From an uncultured Litorilinea sp. (GTDB taxonomy: Bacteria > Chloroflexota > Anaerolineae > Caldilineales > Caldilineaceae): DNA of 10,929 bases. The translations under genes and the position numbers were made by a program. The stretch is from positions 1-10,929 of the forward strand of contig CAKZVN010000318.1 of the NCBI GenBank assembly GCA_937922105.1, in the 5' to 3' direction. How positions within the stretch are numbered: position 1 is the stretch's first letter; the number at the start of each line of letters is the position of its first letter. This document shows positions 1 to 5,349 of the stretch, in pieces. The notes under the pieces are model-generated. The model worked only from the letters and a program-made list of their open reading frames with translations, did no database searches and had not been told where the DNA came from.

Positions 1-293
1 CCGTTGATGGGGGGGGTGGGCGACAGGTCGTCACCGTTGTCCGGCTTCAGCAGCGCGGTGAGGTTGAGGCGTTCCACCTGGTCCCAGTTGATGCTGAGAC
101 CGCGGCTGACTTCCTTGCGGCGGGTGATGAGCTTTAGCTCCTCCAACTTGGCGAGGTTGTAATTGACCACCGAAGTGCTGGTGATGCCGACTTGCTCACC
201 GATTTCGCGAATGGTGGGGGGAAATTCGTTTTCGTTGAAGAAGCTGATGATGAACTGGAGAATTTTGCGTTGCCGCTCGGATAGGATGCTCAT
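1..293 (-). CDS. lexA: LexA repressor, N-terminal part (3' end off the left edge)
   Basis: The first 97 codons are visible, read from an ATG at 293 down to base 1. The start MSILSERQRKILQFI and the helix-turn-helix segment with FPPTIREIGE, VGITSTSVVNYNL and KLEELKLI are the DNA-binding winged-helix domain of LexA, the SOS repressor that cleaves itself when RecA filaments form on damaged DNA. The catalytic Ser-Lys protease domain would lie beyond the left edge, so its integrity cannot be judged. The start is supported by AAAGGGGA just upstream of the ATG. The gene lies downstream of recO and mazG on the same strand but has its own promoter with LexA-box-like sites, which fits the usual autoregulation. 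A LexA-like HTH in an unrelated regulator is possible but less likely, given the full LexA signature and the boxes. Confidence 0.92.
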   Translation of the reverse strand, partial: MSILSERQRKILQFIISFFNENEFPPTIREIGEQVGITSTSVVNYNLAKLEELKLITRRKEVSRGLSINWDQVERLNLTALLKPDNGDDLSPTPPIN

Positions 294-323
294 GGTGTCC
301 CCTTTCGCCCACTAAGTTAGCCG

Positions 324-355
324 GGTCATGCCGGACGCCCTGCCGGCGTGTGACC
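324..355 (-). other. Hairpin in the lexA 5' leader
   Basis: GGTCA (324-328) pairs with TGACC (351-355), and GCCGG (330-334) pairs with CCGGC (343-347). This gives an interrupted ten-pair stem within the transcribed leader of lexA. No U-run follows on the minus strand, so it is not an intrinsic terminator. Its role is unknown; it could affect mRNA stability. Confidence 0.4.
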
Positions 356-403
356 GTGCGATGCCGATGTACCGGTGACGTCTGGGGCATAGTTGCGGTT
401 GGA

Positions 404-463
404 TTACCCAACATTATCCCAACTATCCCAACCCAGAACGTTTGTTTCCCAAGTTATCCCAAG
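404..463. repeat. Five phased CCCAA repeats (TTATCCCAA-like) in the lexA promoter-proximal leader
   Basis: Copies of a (T)TATCCCAA-like motif have CCCAA starting at 407, 418, 427, 448 and 458. The spacings are 11, 9, 21 and 10 bp, close to one or two helical turns. On the lexA strand they read TTGGGATA. They lie just downstream of the predicted lexA transcription start (about 455) and flank a LexA-box-like site. Phased short direct repeats suggest cooperative binding of a protein to one face of the helix, but no known regulator is recognised. Confidence 0.5.
436..447. promoter_or_regulatory. LexA-box-like site downstream of the lexA start point
   Basis: GAACGTTTGTTT matches the Gram-positive-type LexA box GAAC-N4-GTTC except in the last base. 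It lies about 10-20 bp downstream of the predicted lexA transcription start, where bound LexA would block elongation or promoter clearance. Confidence 0.55.
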
Positions 464-490
464 TATACACGAACACCTGTGCGATGTCAA
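462..490 (-). promoter_or_regulatory. lexA promoter (sigma70-type)
   Basis: On the minus strand TTGACA (490-485) is followed by exactly 17 bases and then TATACT (467-462), a near-consensus housekeeping promoter. Transcription would start near 455 and give a leader of about 160 nt before the lexA ATG at 293. A LexA-box-like site fills the spacer. Confidence 0.8.
471..482. promoter_or_regulatory. LexA-box-like site in the lexA promoter spacer
   Basis: GAACACCTGTGC sits between the -35 and -10 hexamers of the lexA promoter and differs from GAAC-N4-GTTC at two bases of the second half. Its position is ideal for repression by steric exclusion of RNA polymerase. Confidence 0.5.
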
Positions 491-498
491 TCCCCAAT

Positions 499-510
499 GT
501 ACACTTGTTC
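499..510. promoter_or_regulatory. LexA-box-like site upstream of the lexA -35
   Basis: GTACACTTGTTC (minus strand GAACAAGTGTAC) matches GAAC-N4-GTTC except for one base. It lies just upstream of the lexA -35 and touches the stop codon of the preceding mazG-like gene. Confidence 0.55.
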
Positions 511-926
511 TAGGAATTGGGGGCGTCTGGGGGTGGCGGCACAGCGTGGATGTGCGCTTGTTGCAAGGCGTGGCGAAAGCGCGCGTGATAGGCAGCCAGG
601 TCGCGTGGGCCGTCTGCCGGGTCCGGGAAGCGGCGGTCGGCCTTGGCGCGCCCGCGCTGCATGGCGTCTTCCATGTCAATGCCGCACAAATAGGCGAGTT
701 TGAAGAGCATGACCTGGAGGTCGCTGAGTTCCAGTGCCAATTCGTCGCGTAGTTGTTCGGGGCTGCGCGCGCCGGGGTCGCGATAGCCCTCGATCATCTG
801 TACCAATTTGCTGATCTCGCCCAATTCTTCCAGCGCGTGGAGCAGCGTATGGCTGGGCAGGACACGTTCCCAGGTCCGGGCGCGGTCCCAGGCTTCGAGC
901 CATTCTTGGTATTCACGAATGTGCAT
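510..926 (-). CDS. MazG-like nucleotide pyrophosphohydrolase
   Basis: This 138-residue all-helical protein carries the metal-binding motifs of the MazG/all-alpha NTP pyrophosphatase superfamily: EE-x2-E as ALEELGEISK (E33, E34, E37) and E-x2-D as LALELSDLQ (E66, D69). Enzymes of this family split (d)NTPs, often damaged or non-canonical ones, into NMP and pyrophosphate in the cytoplasm, which cleans the nucleotide pool. The last 25 or so residues (VPPPPDAPNS at the end) look disordered. The ATG at 926 lies inside the end of recO (14-bp overlap), with GAGGA about 11 nt upstream, so the two genes are probably translated from one transcript. Sitting between recO and lexA places it in a DNA-maintenance neighbourhood. 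The exact substrate cannot be told from the sequence. It is a single-domain form, much shorter than the two-domain E. coli MazG. Confidence 0.85.
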   Translation of the reverse strand: MHIREYQEWLEAWDRARTWERVLPSHTLLHALEELGEISKLVQMIEGYRDPGARSPEQLRDELALELSDLQVMLFKLAYLCGIDMEDAMQRGRAKADRRFPDPADGPRDLAAYHARFRHALQQAHIHAVPPPPDAPNS

Positions 927-1794
927 GGCGCGGGGATTCCTCGTTCAGCGGGTTTTGACTTGCCGTGTCTTGGGGCGCGCCGGTTTCAGGGGAGCGCGCC
1001 GGATGGGGGGAGGGCACCGATCGTGGCATGTGCTGGAGGCGACGCAGAAAGTCCACCGATTTGAGTTGGCGTTCCAAGACGGTGAGCAGGTAACGATAGA
1101 GTAGGTTGCCGGCGCGCTGGAGAATGTGCGGGCGCACGGCTACTTGGCGCGCGACGGACCACGGGCGGCTTTGCCAGAAGCGCAGCACTTTGAGGACGTC
1201 GGCTTCGATGGGTTCGACTTGCCCGCCGGAGGGCGCGCAGGCGGGGCAGTAGACGCCCCCTTCCGCCAGGTGGATGAAGTTGGTGACCGGGGTCAGCTCG
1301 GCGTCGCAGGCGAGGCAGTGAAAGAGTTGCGGTTGGAAGCCGGTGAGCGAGAGCAGGTGCAACTCGAACCAGTGTTGGAGCAGCAGGGGCGAGACCGGTG
1401 AAGCTAGGTCATCCAACTCGTGGAGCGCCGCTAGGATCAAGTCCCATAAGGGTTGGTTTTCGTCGTCGCTCTCGGTAAAGCAATCTACCAACTCGCAGAG
1501 ATAGCCCGCCATGCCGATGCGTTCCAGATCGCTGCGCAATGCGGTAAAGCTGTTGACGTTGACGGCTTCGGTGATGATGTCCCAGGTACGCGCTTGGGCG
1601 ACGAGCAACGAGGTATGACCGAATAACTCCAGGTGGCCGGCTTTGCGGCTGGTGGTTTTGCGGACCCCTTTGGCGATCAACTCGAGCTTGCCGTAGTTGG
1701 GGGTGAAGACCGTGAGGATTCGGTCCGCGTCGCGATGGTCACGGCGGCGAAGGATGAGGGCATGGGTTCGGTAGAGTCGCCTGCGCTCGCTCAT
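913..1794 (-). CDS. recO: DNA repair protein RecO
   Basis: RecO helps RecR load RecA onto SSB-coated single-stranded DNA in recombinational repair. The 293-residue protein begins with the OB-fold typical of the family (YRTHALILRRRDHRDADRIL, then a segment with FTPNYGKLELIAKGVRK), followed by the helical domain with MAGYLCELVD. A zinc-binding cluster is formed by C160/C163 (HCLACDAEL) and C183/C186 (VYCPAC). The family is usually about 240-270 residues. The extra length here is a low-complexity Pro/Ser tail after residue 250. The ATG at 1794 has AGGA at a suitable distance (CCAGGACCGG upstream). It overlaps the downstream MazG-like gene by 14 bp, so the two form an operon, possibly reading into lexA. 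The predicted promoter is an extended -10 at 1870-1878; no LexA box is seen there, so SOS control of recO itself is not supported. Confidence 0.93.
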   Translation of the reverse strand: MSERRRLYRTHALILRRRDHRDADRILTVFTPNYGKLELIAKGVRKTTSRKAGHLELFGHTSLLVAQARTWDIITEAVNVNSFTALRSDLERIGMAGYLCELVDCFTESDDENQPLWDLILAALHELDDLASPVSPLLLQHWFELHLLSLTGFQPQLFHCLACDAELTPVTNFIHLAEGGVYCPACAPSGGQVEPIEADVLKVLRFWQSRPWSVARQVAVRPHILQRAGNLLYRYLLTVLERQLKSVDFLRRLQHMPRSVPSPHPARSPETGAPQDTASQNPLNEESPRHAHS

Positions 1795-1817
1795 GGACAG
1801 CCGGTCCTGGAACCAGT

Positions 1818-1849
1818 GAGGGCATACGGTGGGCAGACCTCCTGCCCTC
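1818..1849 (-). other. Two competing hairpins in the recO leader
   Basis: GAGGGCA (1818-1824) can pair with TGCCCTC (1843-1849), while GGGCAG (1831-1836) can pair with CTGCCC (1842-1847). The two pairings exclude each other because they share the same arm. They lie between the predicted recO start point and its ATG. There is no U-run, so this is not an obvious terminator switch. Confidence 0.35.
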
Positions 1850-1869
1850 TGCCGCAGCCTCCTCGGTCC

Positions 1870-1878
1870 AGTATAGCA
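1870..1878 (-). promoter_or_regulatory. Candidate extended -10 promoter for recO
   Basis: On the minus strand TGC precedes TATACT (hexamer at 1875-1870), an extended -10 element. The matching -35 region (TCGCCC) is poor. It lies about 75 bp upstream of the recO ATG in a stretch otherwise without genes. Confidence 0.45.
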
Positions 1879-1951
1879 TAAGCCCGCGATTCGGGCGAGT
1901 GTTCGACCATTTGTTCGCTTGTTGGCGGCTGGGCAGTTGGCGCATGTGGGG

Positions 1952-1983
1952 CAAAAGAAAATCGCCCCGTTGCCGGAGCGATT
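1952..1983 (-). terminator. Rho-independent terminator of the tRNA-Glu unit
   Basis: On the minus strand AATCGC (1983-1978) pairs with GCGATT (1965-1960) and CCG pairs with CGG inside it. The run TTTTCTTTTG follows immediately. It begins 5 bases after the encoded CCA of the tRNA. Confidence 0.8.
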
Positions 1984-1988
1984 CCGAA

Positions 1989-2064
1989 TGGTGCCCCCAA
2001 GGGGATTCGAACCCCTGTCGCAGGCTTGAAAGGCCTGTGTCCTAGGCCTCTAGACGATGGGGGC
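1989..2064 (-). tRNA. tRNA-Glu (anticodon UUC)
   Basis: The 76-nt minus-strand sequence folds as a full cloverleaf. The acceptor stem is GCCCCCA (2064-2058) with TGGGGGC (1999-1993). The anticodon stem GGCTT-type arm CAGGC/GCCTG encloses the loop CTTTCAA, with anticodon TTC at 2030-2028. The T arm contains GGTTCGAATCC. The discriminator base is A and the CCA end is encoded (1991-1989). The acceptor, D-arm (GTCTAGAGGCCTAGGAC) and T-arm sequences are those of bacterial tRNA-Glu. It is transcribed alone from its own promoter to its own terminator. It decodes GAA/GAG. Confidence 0.97.
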
Positions 2065-2083
2065 TGATTGCCATCGTGTGGGC

Positions 2084-2112
2084 AGTATACCAGGGCCACG
2101 GGGTGGGGTCAA
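2084..2112 (-). promoter_or_regulatory. tRNA-Glu promoter (sigma70-type, extended -10)
   Basis: On the minus strand TTGACC (2112-2107) is followed by 17 bases and TATACT (2089-2084), which is also preceded by TGG. The start point would be near 2077, about 12 nt before the tRNA 5' end. Confidence 0.82.
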
Positions 2113-2210
2113 GTTGGGCACGGGCTGTTGGGCAGTCCGGTGCTTTCGGCGGCGCGGAACGCTATGGTAGACTGCACTCGTTATCTGTACAAAGCAGAGG
2201 GGAGAGTGAG

Positions 2211-3581
2211 TTGGGCGACCGCTTGGTGGTGGCGTGTATCCAACAAAAGATGCGATTGCCGCTGACGCCGGAGGAACACCGCGAGGAACTGCGTCGCTTC
2301 TTGCGTGTGGCAGTGGGCAAGCAGGCCCGCTTAGTGGTCTTTCCGGAGTTGGGCGGGGTGATGGTGGTGCCGCCGATCCTGCGCGATTTCCGCTCGCAAT
2401 TGCTCAAGCAGGCGGACCGTGGGGCGCGGCGGCGGGCGACGCTATGGCAGCGGGCCGCCGGCGTGCTGGCTGGTTTGGCTGCGCGTGCTGTGCGCGCCGA
2501 TTTTCGCAGCAGTTTGGCTGCCCTGTTGGATGTCGCGGCAAGCCGGATATGGGATGCGACTCAGGAGACGTTCAGCGGGCTGGCGCGCGAATTCGGCGTG
2601 ACGCTGGTCGCGCCCAGCGCTTACTTGCCTGACCCGGTGGACGGGGTGATTCGCAACCTTACCTGTGTTTTCGACAGCAATGGTGACCTGCTGGGGCGGC
2701 AGGCGAAGGTGGTGGTGGGCGAGGGGGAAGGTAGCCCGGCCCGGCCCGGCACAACCTGGGATGTGATCGCCACGGAGGTGGGGCGGCTGGGCATCATCTT
2801 GGGCAACGACGTGCTCTATCCCGAAGTGGGGCGGCTGTTGGCTTATCAAGGTGCAGACGCGCTGATTGTGCAGGCTGCTTGCACAGATACGTTGCATTTC
2901 AACAAACTCCGCGCCGCAACGCTGGCGCGGATGCAGGATAACCAAGTCTTCGCTGTGTTGAGTTGTTTGGTGGGCAGCAATCGGCTCGACCGCGGCAAGA
3001 ACCTGACCTATACCGGCAAATCTGCTATCTTTGCGCCGCAAGAGTTGACGCCGCGCGAGAACGGCGTGCTGGTCGAGATGGGGACGGCGCGCGCCGAGGG
3101 GGTATTGGCGGCGCCGTGGGACTATGCCGCGCTGCGGCAGTTGTGGGAGAGTTCGGAGACGCCTGTGCGCCGCCGGCTGCCCGTGCAACAGGCGGGACAG
3201 GTGTTGGCGCAACTCTATACCCGCCTACAAGGGTTGCCCGCGCCCCAGGACGCAAGCACGCCCGCGGAAGCTCCGGTTACGGCAACGCCGCGCCCTCCGT
3301 TGCAACTGGAGGATTTGGCGGTGATTGGGTCGGTCACCCATCCGTGGCCCTTGGCGCCGGCGGGTGCGGCGGCTGGGACCGACGAACTTCCGGACGCAGC
3401 GGCAGAACCGGACGCGGATGCCGATCCTCTGAACGAAGCCGGTGTCGAGACACCGCCAACGCAACCGGCGCAGCGCGATGTGGAGCGCGCTACGAACGAC
3501 ACCTCCGACGAAACCGACGAGATGGACGCCGTGGACGATGCGCGCCTACGGCCTGCTCAACGCGGGGACCAGGCGACATAG
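2211..3581 (+). CDS. Nitrilase-superfamily protein lacking the catalytic cysteine
   Basis: About 456 residues from the TTG at 2211. This start is preferred because GAGGGGAG lies about 7 nt upstream, and because reading further up in frame (to 2076) would run through the divergent tRNA promoter. The carbon-nitrogen hydrolase fold is recognisable: RLVVACIQQKMRLP at the start, the catalytic-Glu strand VVFPELGG (E46), the lysine strand LGRQAKVVVGEGEG (K166), and GRLGIILGNDVLYPE. In the last motif the nucleophile position (I-C-Y-D in active enzymes) reads L-G-N-D, with G198 in place of cysteine. Between E46 and K166 there is a long helical insert (about residues 55-125, with LLKQADRGARRR and AAGVLAGLAARAVRAD). 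After about residue 340 comes a Pro/Ala/Asp/Glu-rich, probably disordered tail. Normal amidase or nitrilase chemistry is therefore unlikely; a binding or regulatory role is an inference. The 3' end overlaps the convergent lipoprotein gene by 25 bp. Confidence 0.78.
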   Translation: MGDRLVVACIQQKMRLPLTPEEHREELRRFLRVAVGKQARLVVFPELGGVMVVPPILRDFRSQLLKQADRGARRRATLWQRAAGVLAGLAARAVRADFRSSLAALLDVAASRIWDATQETFSGLAREFGVTLVAPSAYLPDPVDGVIRNLTCVFDSNGDLLGRQAKVVVGEGEGSPARPGTTWDVIATEVGRLGIILGNDVLYPEVGRLLAYQGADALIVQAACTDTLHFNKLRAATLARMQDNQVFAVLSCLVGSNRLDRGKNLTYTGKSAIFAPQELTPRENGVLVEMGTARAEGVLAAPWDYAALRQLWESSETPVRRRLPVQQAGQVLAQLYTRLQGLPAPQDASTPAEAPVTATPRPPLQLEDLAVIGSVTHPWPLAPAGAAAGTDELPDAAAEPDADADPLNEAGVETPPTQPAQRDVERATNDTSDETDEMDAVDDARLRPAQRGDQAT

Positions 3582-4822
3582 ACGCCCCGCCCGACGCGTA
3601 TCGGTTCGTCCGCATCCAGGTGTTGGACATAGATGGTGGGGCCGCTGCGCGGGTCCGCGGCGGCGTAGGCAAAGGCGCTGCTATCCGGCGACCAGATGGT
3701 CATGCTGCGCGCATATTGGTCGAAGAAGGCCAAGTAGCTTTGCAGGAAGGTACGGCTGGGGACCACGGCGGCATAGGCGCGCTTACGCTGACCATCCCAC
3801 ACGACCCAGCGCAGTTGCAGGGTGTTGCCGCTGTCGTCGAGCGCCAGATAAGCGAGCTTTTCCCCGTCGGGACTCCAAAAGAAGCCAAGGACCGGGTCGT
3901 CCGACACTTCCACAGTGCGCCTGCCGTCGGCGTCTACCACGTAGAGGGGGCCGAAAGCCGCAGTGCCCACGCCACGCGGGGTGACGGCATAAGCGACGCG
4001 CGTGCCGTCGGGGCTGAGGCTGAAGGCGATGGTCTCGCGATAGGTGGTCAACTCGGTGAGTGTGCCGCCGTCCGGGTCGGTGAGCACCAGCCGCCGGCCC
4101 GATCCATCGCCCAGGGCGTAGAGCAAGCGCTCGCCGTCGGGAGACCACTGCGGCGCAGGGAAGCCTGCCGAGGTCAGGGTGAGGGCTTGGCTCTCGCCGG
4201 TGATCGCGCGGAATTCCAGGCGTTCGTTGCCGATGTGTGCCAGCAGGCGTGTGCCGTCCGGCGACCACGCAAAGTAGAGCGGGCGCCCTTCGGCGAGGGT
4301 GACGATCTCGGCGGATTCACCCGCTAAATCCAGCAGGCGCAACGCGATGGTTTGTTCGCTCAGGCCGCTCCAGTTGCTTAAATAGGCCAACCGCGTTTCA
4401 TCAGGACTCCAGTAAATGTAAAAGGGAGCAAAGGGGGTGGCGTAGCGGCGCTGGGCTGTGCCGTTGAAACGGCTGACGATGAGCGCGCTTTGGGCTGTGC
4501 CGGTAGAGTTGTCCACCACGGCAAAGGCAACCTGCTCGCCCGAAGGCGACCAAGTCGGTTGTACATATTGGCGTCGCGAGGTGGCGTCGTTGGTCACGGC
4601 GAACTGCGCAGTGCCGTCGGGGCGAATGGTGTAGAGGTTGCCGTCTGCGCCCTGGACAAGCAGCCGATTGCCGGCTTCGATGGCCTGGGCTGCAGCAGCT
4701 TGACGCGACGCCGCGACGATCTGCTCGAACTGGGCCTGCATCGCCGGATCGGCGCAACCGGTAATGAGGAGCAGCGCTGCGAGTATGCCCACAAGCGCCG
4801 AAGTGCGAACCCATCGGATCAT
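3557..4822 (-). CDS. TolB/WD40-like beta-propeller lipoprotein
   Basis: This 421-residue protein begins with a lipoprotein signal peptide: basic MIRWVR, hydrophobic ALVGILAALLL, and lipobox ITGC with the lipidated Cys at position 23. It should be exported by Sec and anchored to the outer face of the membrane. After a short alanine-rich helix (AASRQAAAAQAIEA) come seven or eight repeats of the PD40/WD40-like type with WSPDG signatures: WSPSGEQ, WSPDETR, WSPDGTR, WSPDGER, LSPDGTR, WSPDGEK, WSPDSSA and a final WSPR. These predict a propeller like the C-terminal domain of TolB. No enzymatic domain follows, so a protein- or ligand-binding role at the cell surface is likely but the partner is unknown. 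The ATG at 4822 has a strong AGGAGG 8 nt upstream. No convincing promoter was found in the 144 bp up to the lys promoter. Confidence 0.85.
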   Translation of the reverse strand: MIRWVRTSALVGILAALLLITGCADPAMQAQFEQIVAASRQAAAAQAIEAGNRLLVQGADGNLYTIRPDGTAQFAVTNDATSRRQYVQPTWSPSGEQVAFAVVDNSTGTAQSALIVSRFNGTAQRRYATPFAPFYIYWSPDETRLAYLSNWSGLSEQTIALRLLDLAGESAEIVTLAEGRPLYFAWSPDGTRLLAHIGNERLEFRAITGESQALTLTSAGFPAPQWSPDGERLLYALGDGSGRRLVLTDPDGGTLTELTTYRETIAFSLSPDGTRVAYAVTPRGVGTAAFGPLYVVDADGRRTVEVSDDPVLGFFWSPDGEKLAYLALDDSGNTLQLRWVVWDGQRKRAYAAVVPSRTFLQSYLAFFDQYARSMTIWSPDSSAFAYAAADPRSGPTIYVQHLDADEPIRVGRGVYVAWSPR

Positions 4823-4966
4823 GGATGAAGCCTCCTGAACTCAACCCACATGCCGTAGCAGTCGCCTTGGCGACGGGCGCATGTGTGCCGGTAGGGTACG
4901 CGGCGCGCGGTTCGGCGTCTGCAAATCGCGTTACAATGGGCTGGCATGAAATGACGCGCAGATAAT

Positions 4967-4995
4967 TTGACAGCCGCGCGGACTGTTGCTATGAT
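4967..4995 (+). promoter_or_regulatory. Lysine operon promoter
   Basis: TTGACA (4967-4972), a 17-base spacer and TATGAT (4990-4995) form a near-consensus sigma70-type promoter. Transcription would start near 5002, leaving about 348 nt of leader before lysS at 5350. The first part of this RNA can form nested stems: GCCT/AGGC at 5009-5020 inside GCACA/TGTGC at 5001-5031. Confidence 0.82.
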
Positions 4996-5086
4996 GCCAG
5001 GCACATTTGCCTCCCCAGGCGCCGAGTGTGCCGGGGGCAGGCAACGTAACAGCCAAGCACATGTCCACCAACTGATTGAGGTCGCC

Positions 5087-5158
5087 GTGTTATTGCCGGC
5101 GTTTAGCTCGATACCGTCGAGCCTCAACAAGAAGAGCAAGAAGCAGATGCCGGACTAA
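5087..5158 (+). CDS. Lysine-rich leader peptide (23 aa) of the lys operon attenuator
   Basis: A GTG start at 5087 is preceded by GAGG at 5078-5081 with a 5-nt gap, and the frame runs 23 codons to TAA at 5156. Near the end it reads LNKKSKKQMPD: four AAG lysine codons at 5129-5134 and 5138-5143 around one serine codon, only four codons before the stop. The first half starts MLLPAFSSIP. Inside it GCTCGA (5106-5111) can pair with TCGAGC (5117-5122), a hairpin just before the Lys codons that could pause polymerase. The peptide probably has no function of its own. Ribosome stalling at the Lys codons when charged tRNA-Lys is short would control the downstream terminator. A lysine leader peptide controlling the AAA lysine cluster is established in Thermus thermophilus; the assignment here is from sequence alone. 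Confidence 0.72.
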   Translation: MLLPAFSSIPSSLNKKSKKQMPD

Positions 5159-5217
5159 GCGTCTGGAGATCCGTGCTTGCTCGGATTTCGGAAGGTTGAC
5201 AACCGGCCATCCAGACG
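5144..5217 (+). promoter_or_regulatory. Attenuator: alternative anti-antiterminator and antiterminator pairings
   Basis: Segment 1, CAGATG (5144-5149), overlaps the codons right after the Lys run and pairs with segment 2, CGTCTG (5160-5165; one G-U). Segment 2 extended, CGTCTGGA (5160-5167), pairs perfectly over 8 bp with segment 3, TCCAGACG (5210-5217), which is most of the terminator loop. A ribosome stalled at the Lys codons (5129-5143) would cover segment 1 and leave 2 free to pair with 3 and break the terminator. A ribosome at the stop codon (5156) would cover segment 2 and let the terminator form. ATCCG (5169-5173) can likewise pair with CGGAT at 5182-5186 or at 5216-5220. Confidence 0.7.
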
Positions 5218-5234
5218 GATTGGCCGGTTTTTTT
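5201..5234 (+). terminator. Intrinsic terminator of the lys leader
   Basis: AACCGGCCA (5201-5209) pairs perfectly with TGGCCGGTT (5221-5229) around an 11-nt loop and ends in a run of seven T (5228-5234). It lies after the leader peptide and 115 bp before lysS on the same strand, so it is a conditional terminator within the operon leader, not the end of an upstream gene. Confidence 0.9.
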
Positions 5235-5349
5235 GTGCCTGGGCTTGGGGCCGCTGCCGGCTGTGGGGCTTGAGTCTTTCCGGTCTGTCCGCGTGTGCTG
5301 TCGAGAGTGGTGCCCGCTGTGTTGACAGGGGCAAGGAGCAAAGGGTGCG

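Noticed and set aside
2076..2210. Upstream in-frame extension of the nitrilase-like gene to a start at 2076
   Set aside because: It runs through the divergent tRNA-Glu promoter and has no family-like sequence. The GAGGGGAG Shine-Dalgarno and the conserved RLVVACIQQ start place the beginning at the TTG at 2211.
4932..4937. TACAAT as a second plus-strand -10 upstream of the lys promoter
   Set aside because: No acceptable -35 at 16-18 bp upstream; the TTGACA-N17-TATGAT promoter just downstream is far better.
5061..5075. Mini-ORF ATG-TCC-ACC-AAC-TGA upstream of the leader peptide
   Set aside because: It has no Shine-Dalgarno and no control codons, and is too short to support.
4819..5139. Minus-strand 106-codon frame spanning the lys promoter and leader
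   Set aside because: Composition is arbitrary (Arg/Cys-rich) and no family is recognised. It covers a strong promoter and the attenuator, so it is treated as chance.
5002..5349. Lysine riboswitch (L box) or T-box in the lys leader
   Set aside because: I do not see the conserved L-box core or a T-box specifier/TGG-N-A motif. The Lys-rich ORF and the alternative stems explain the leader better.
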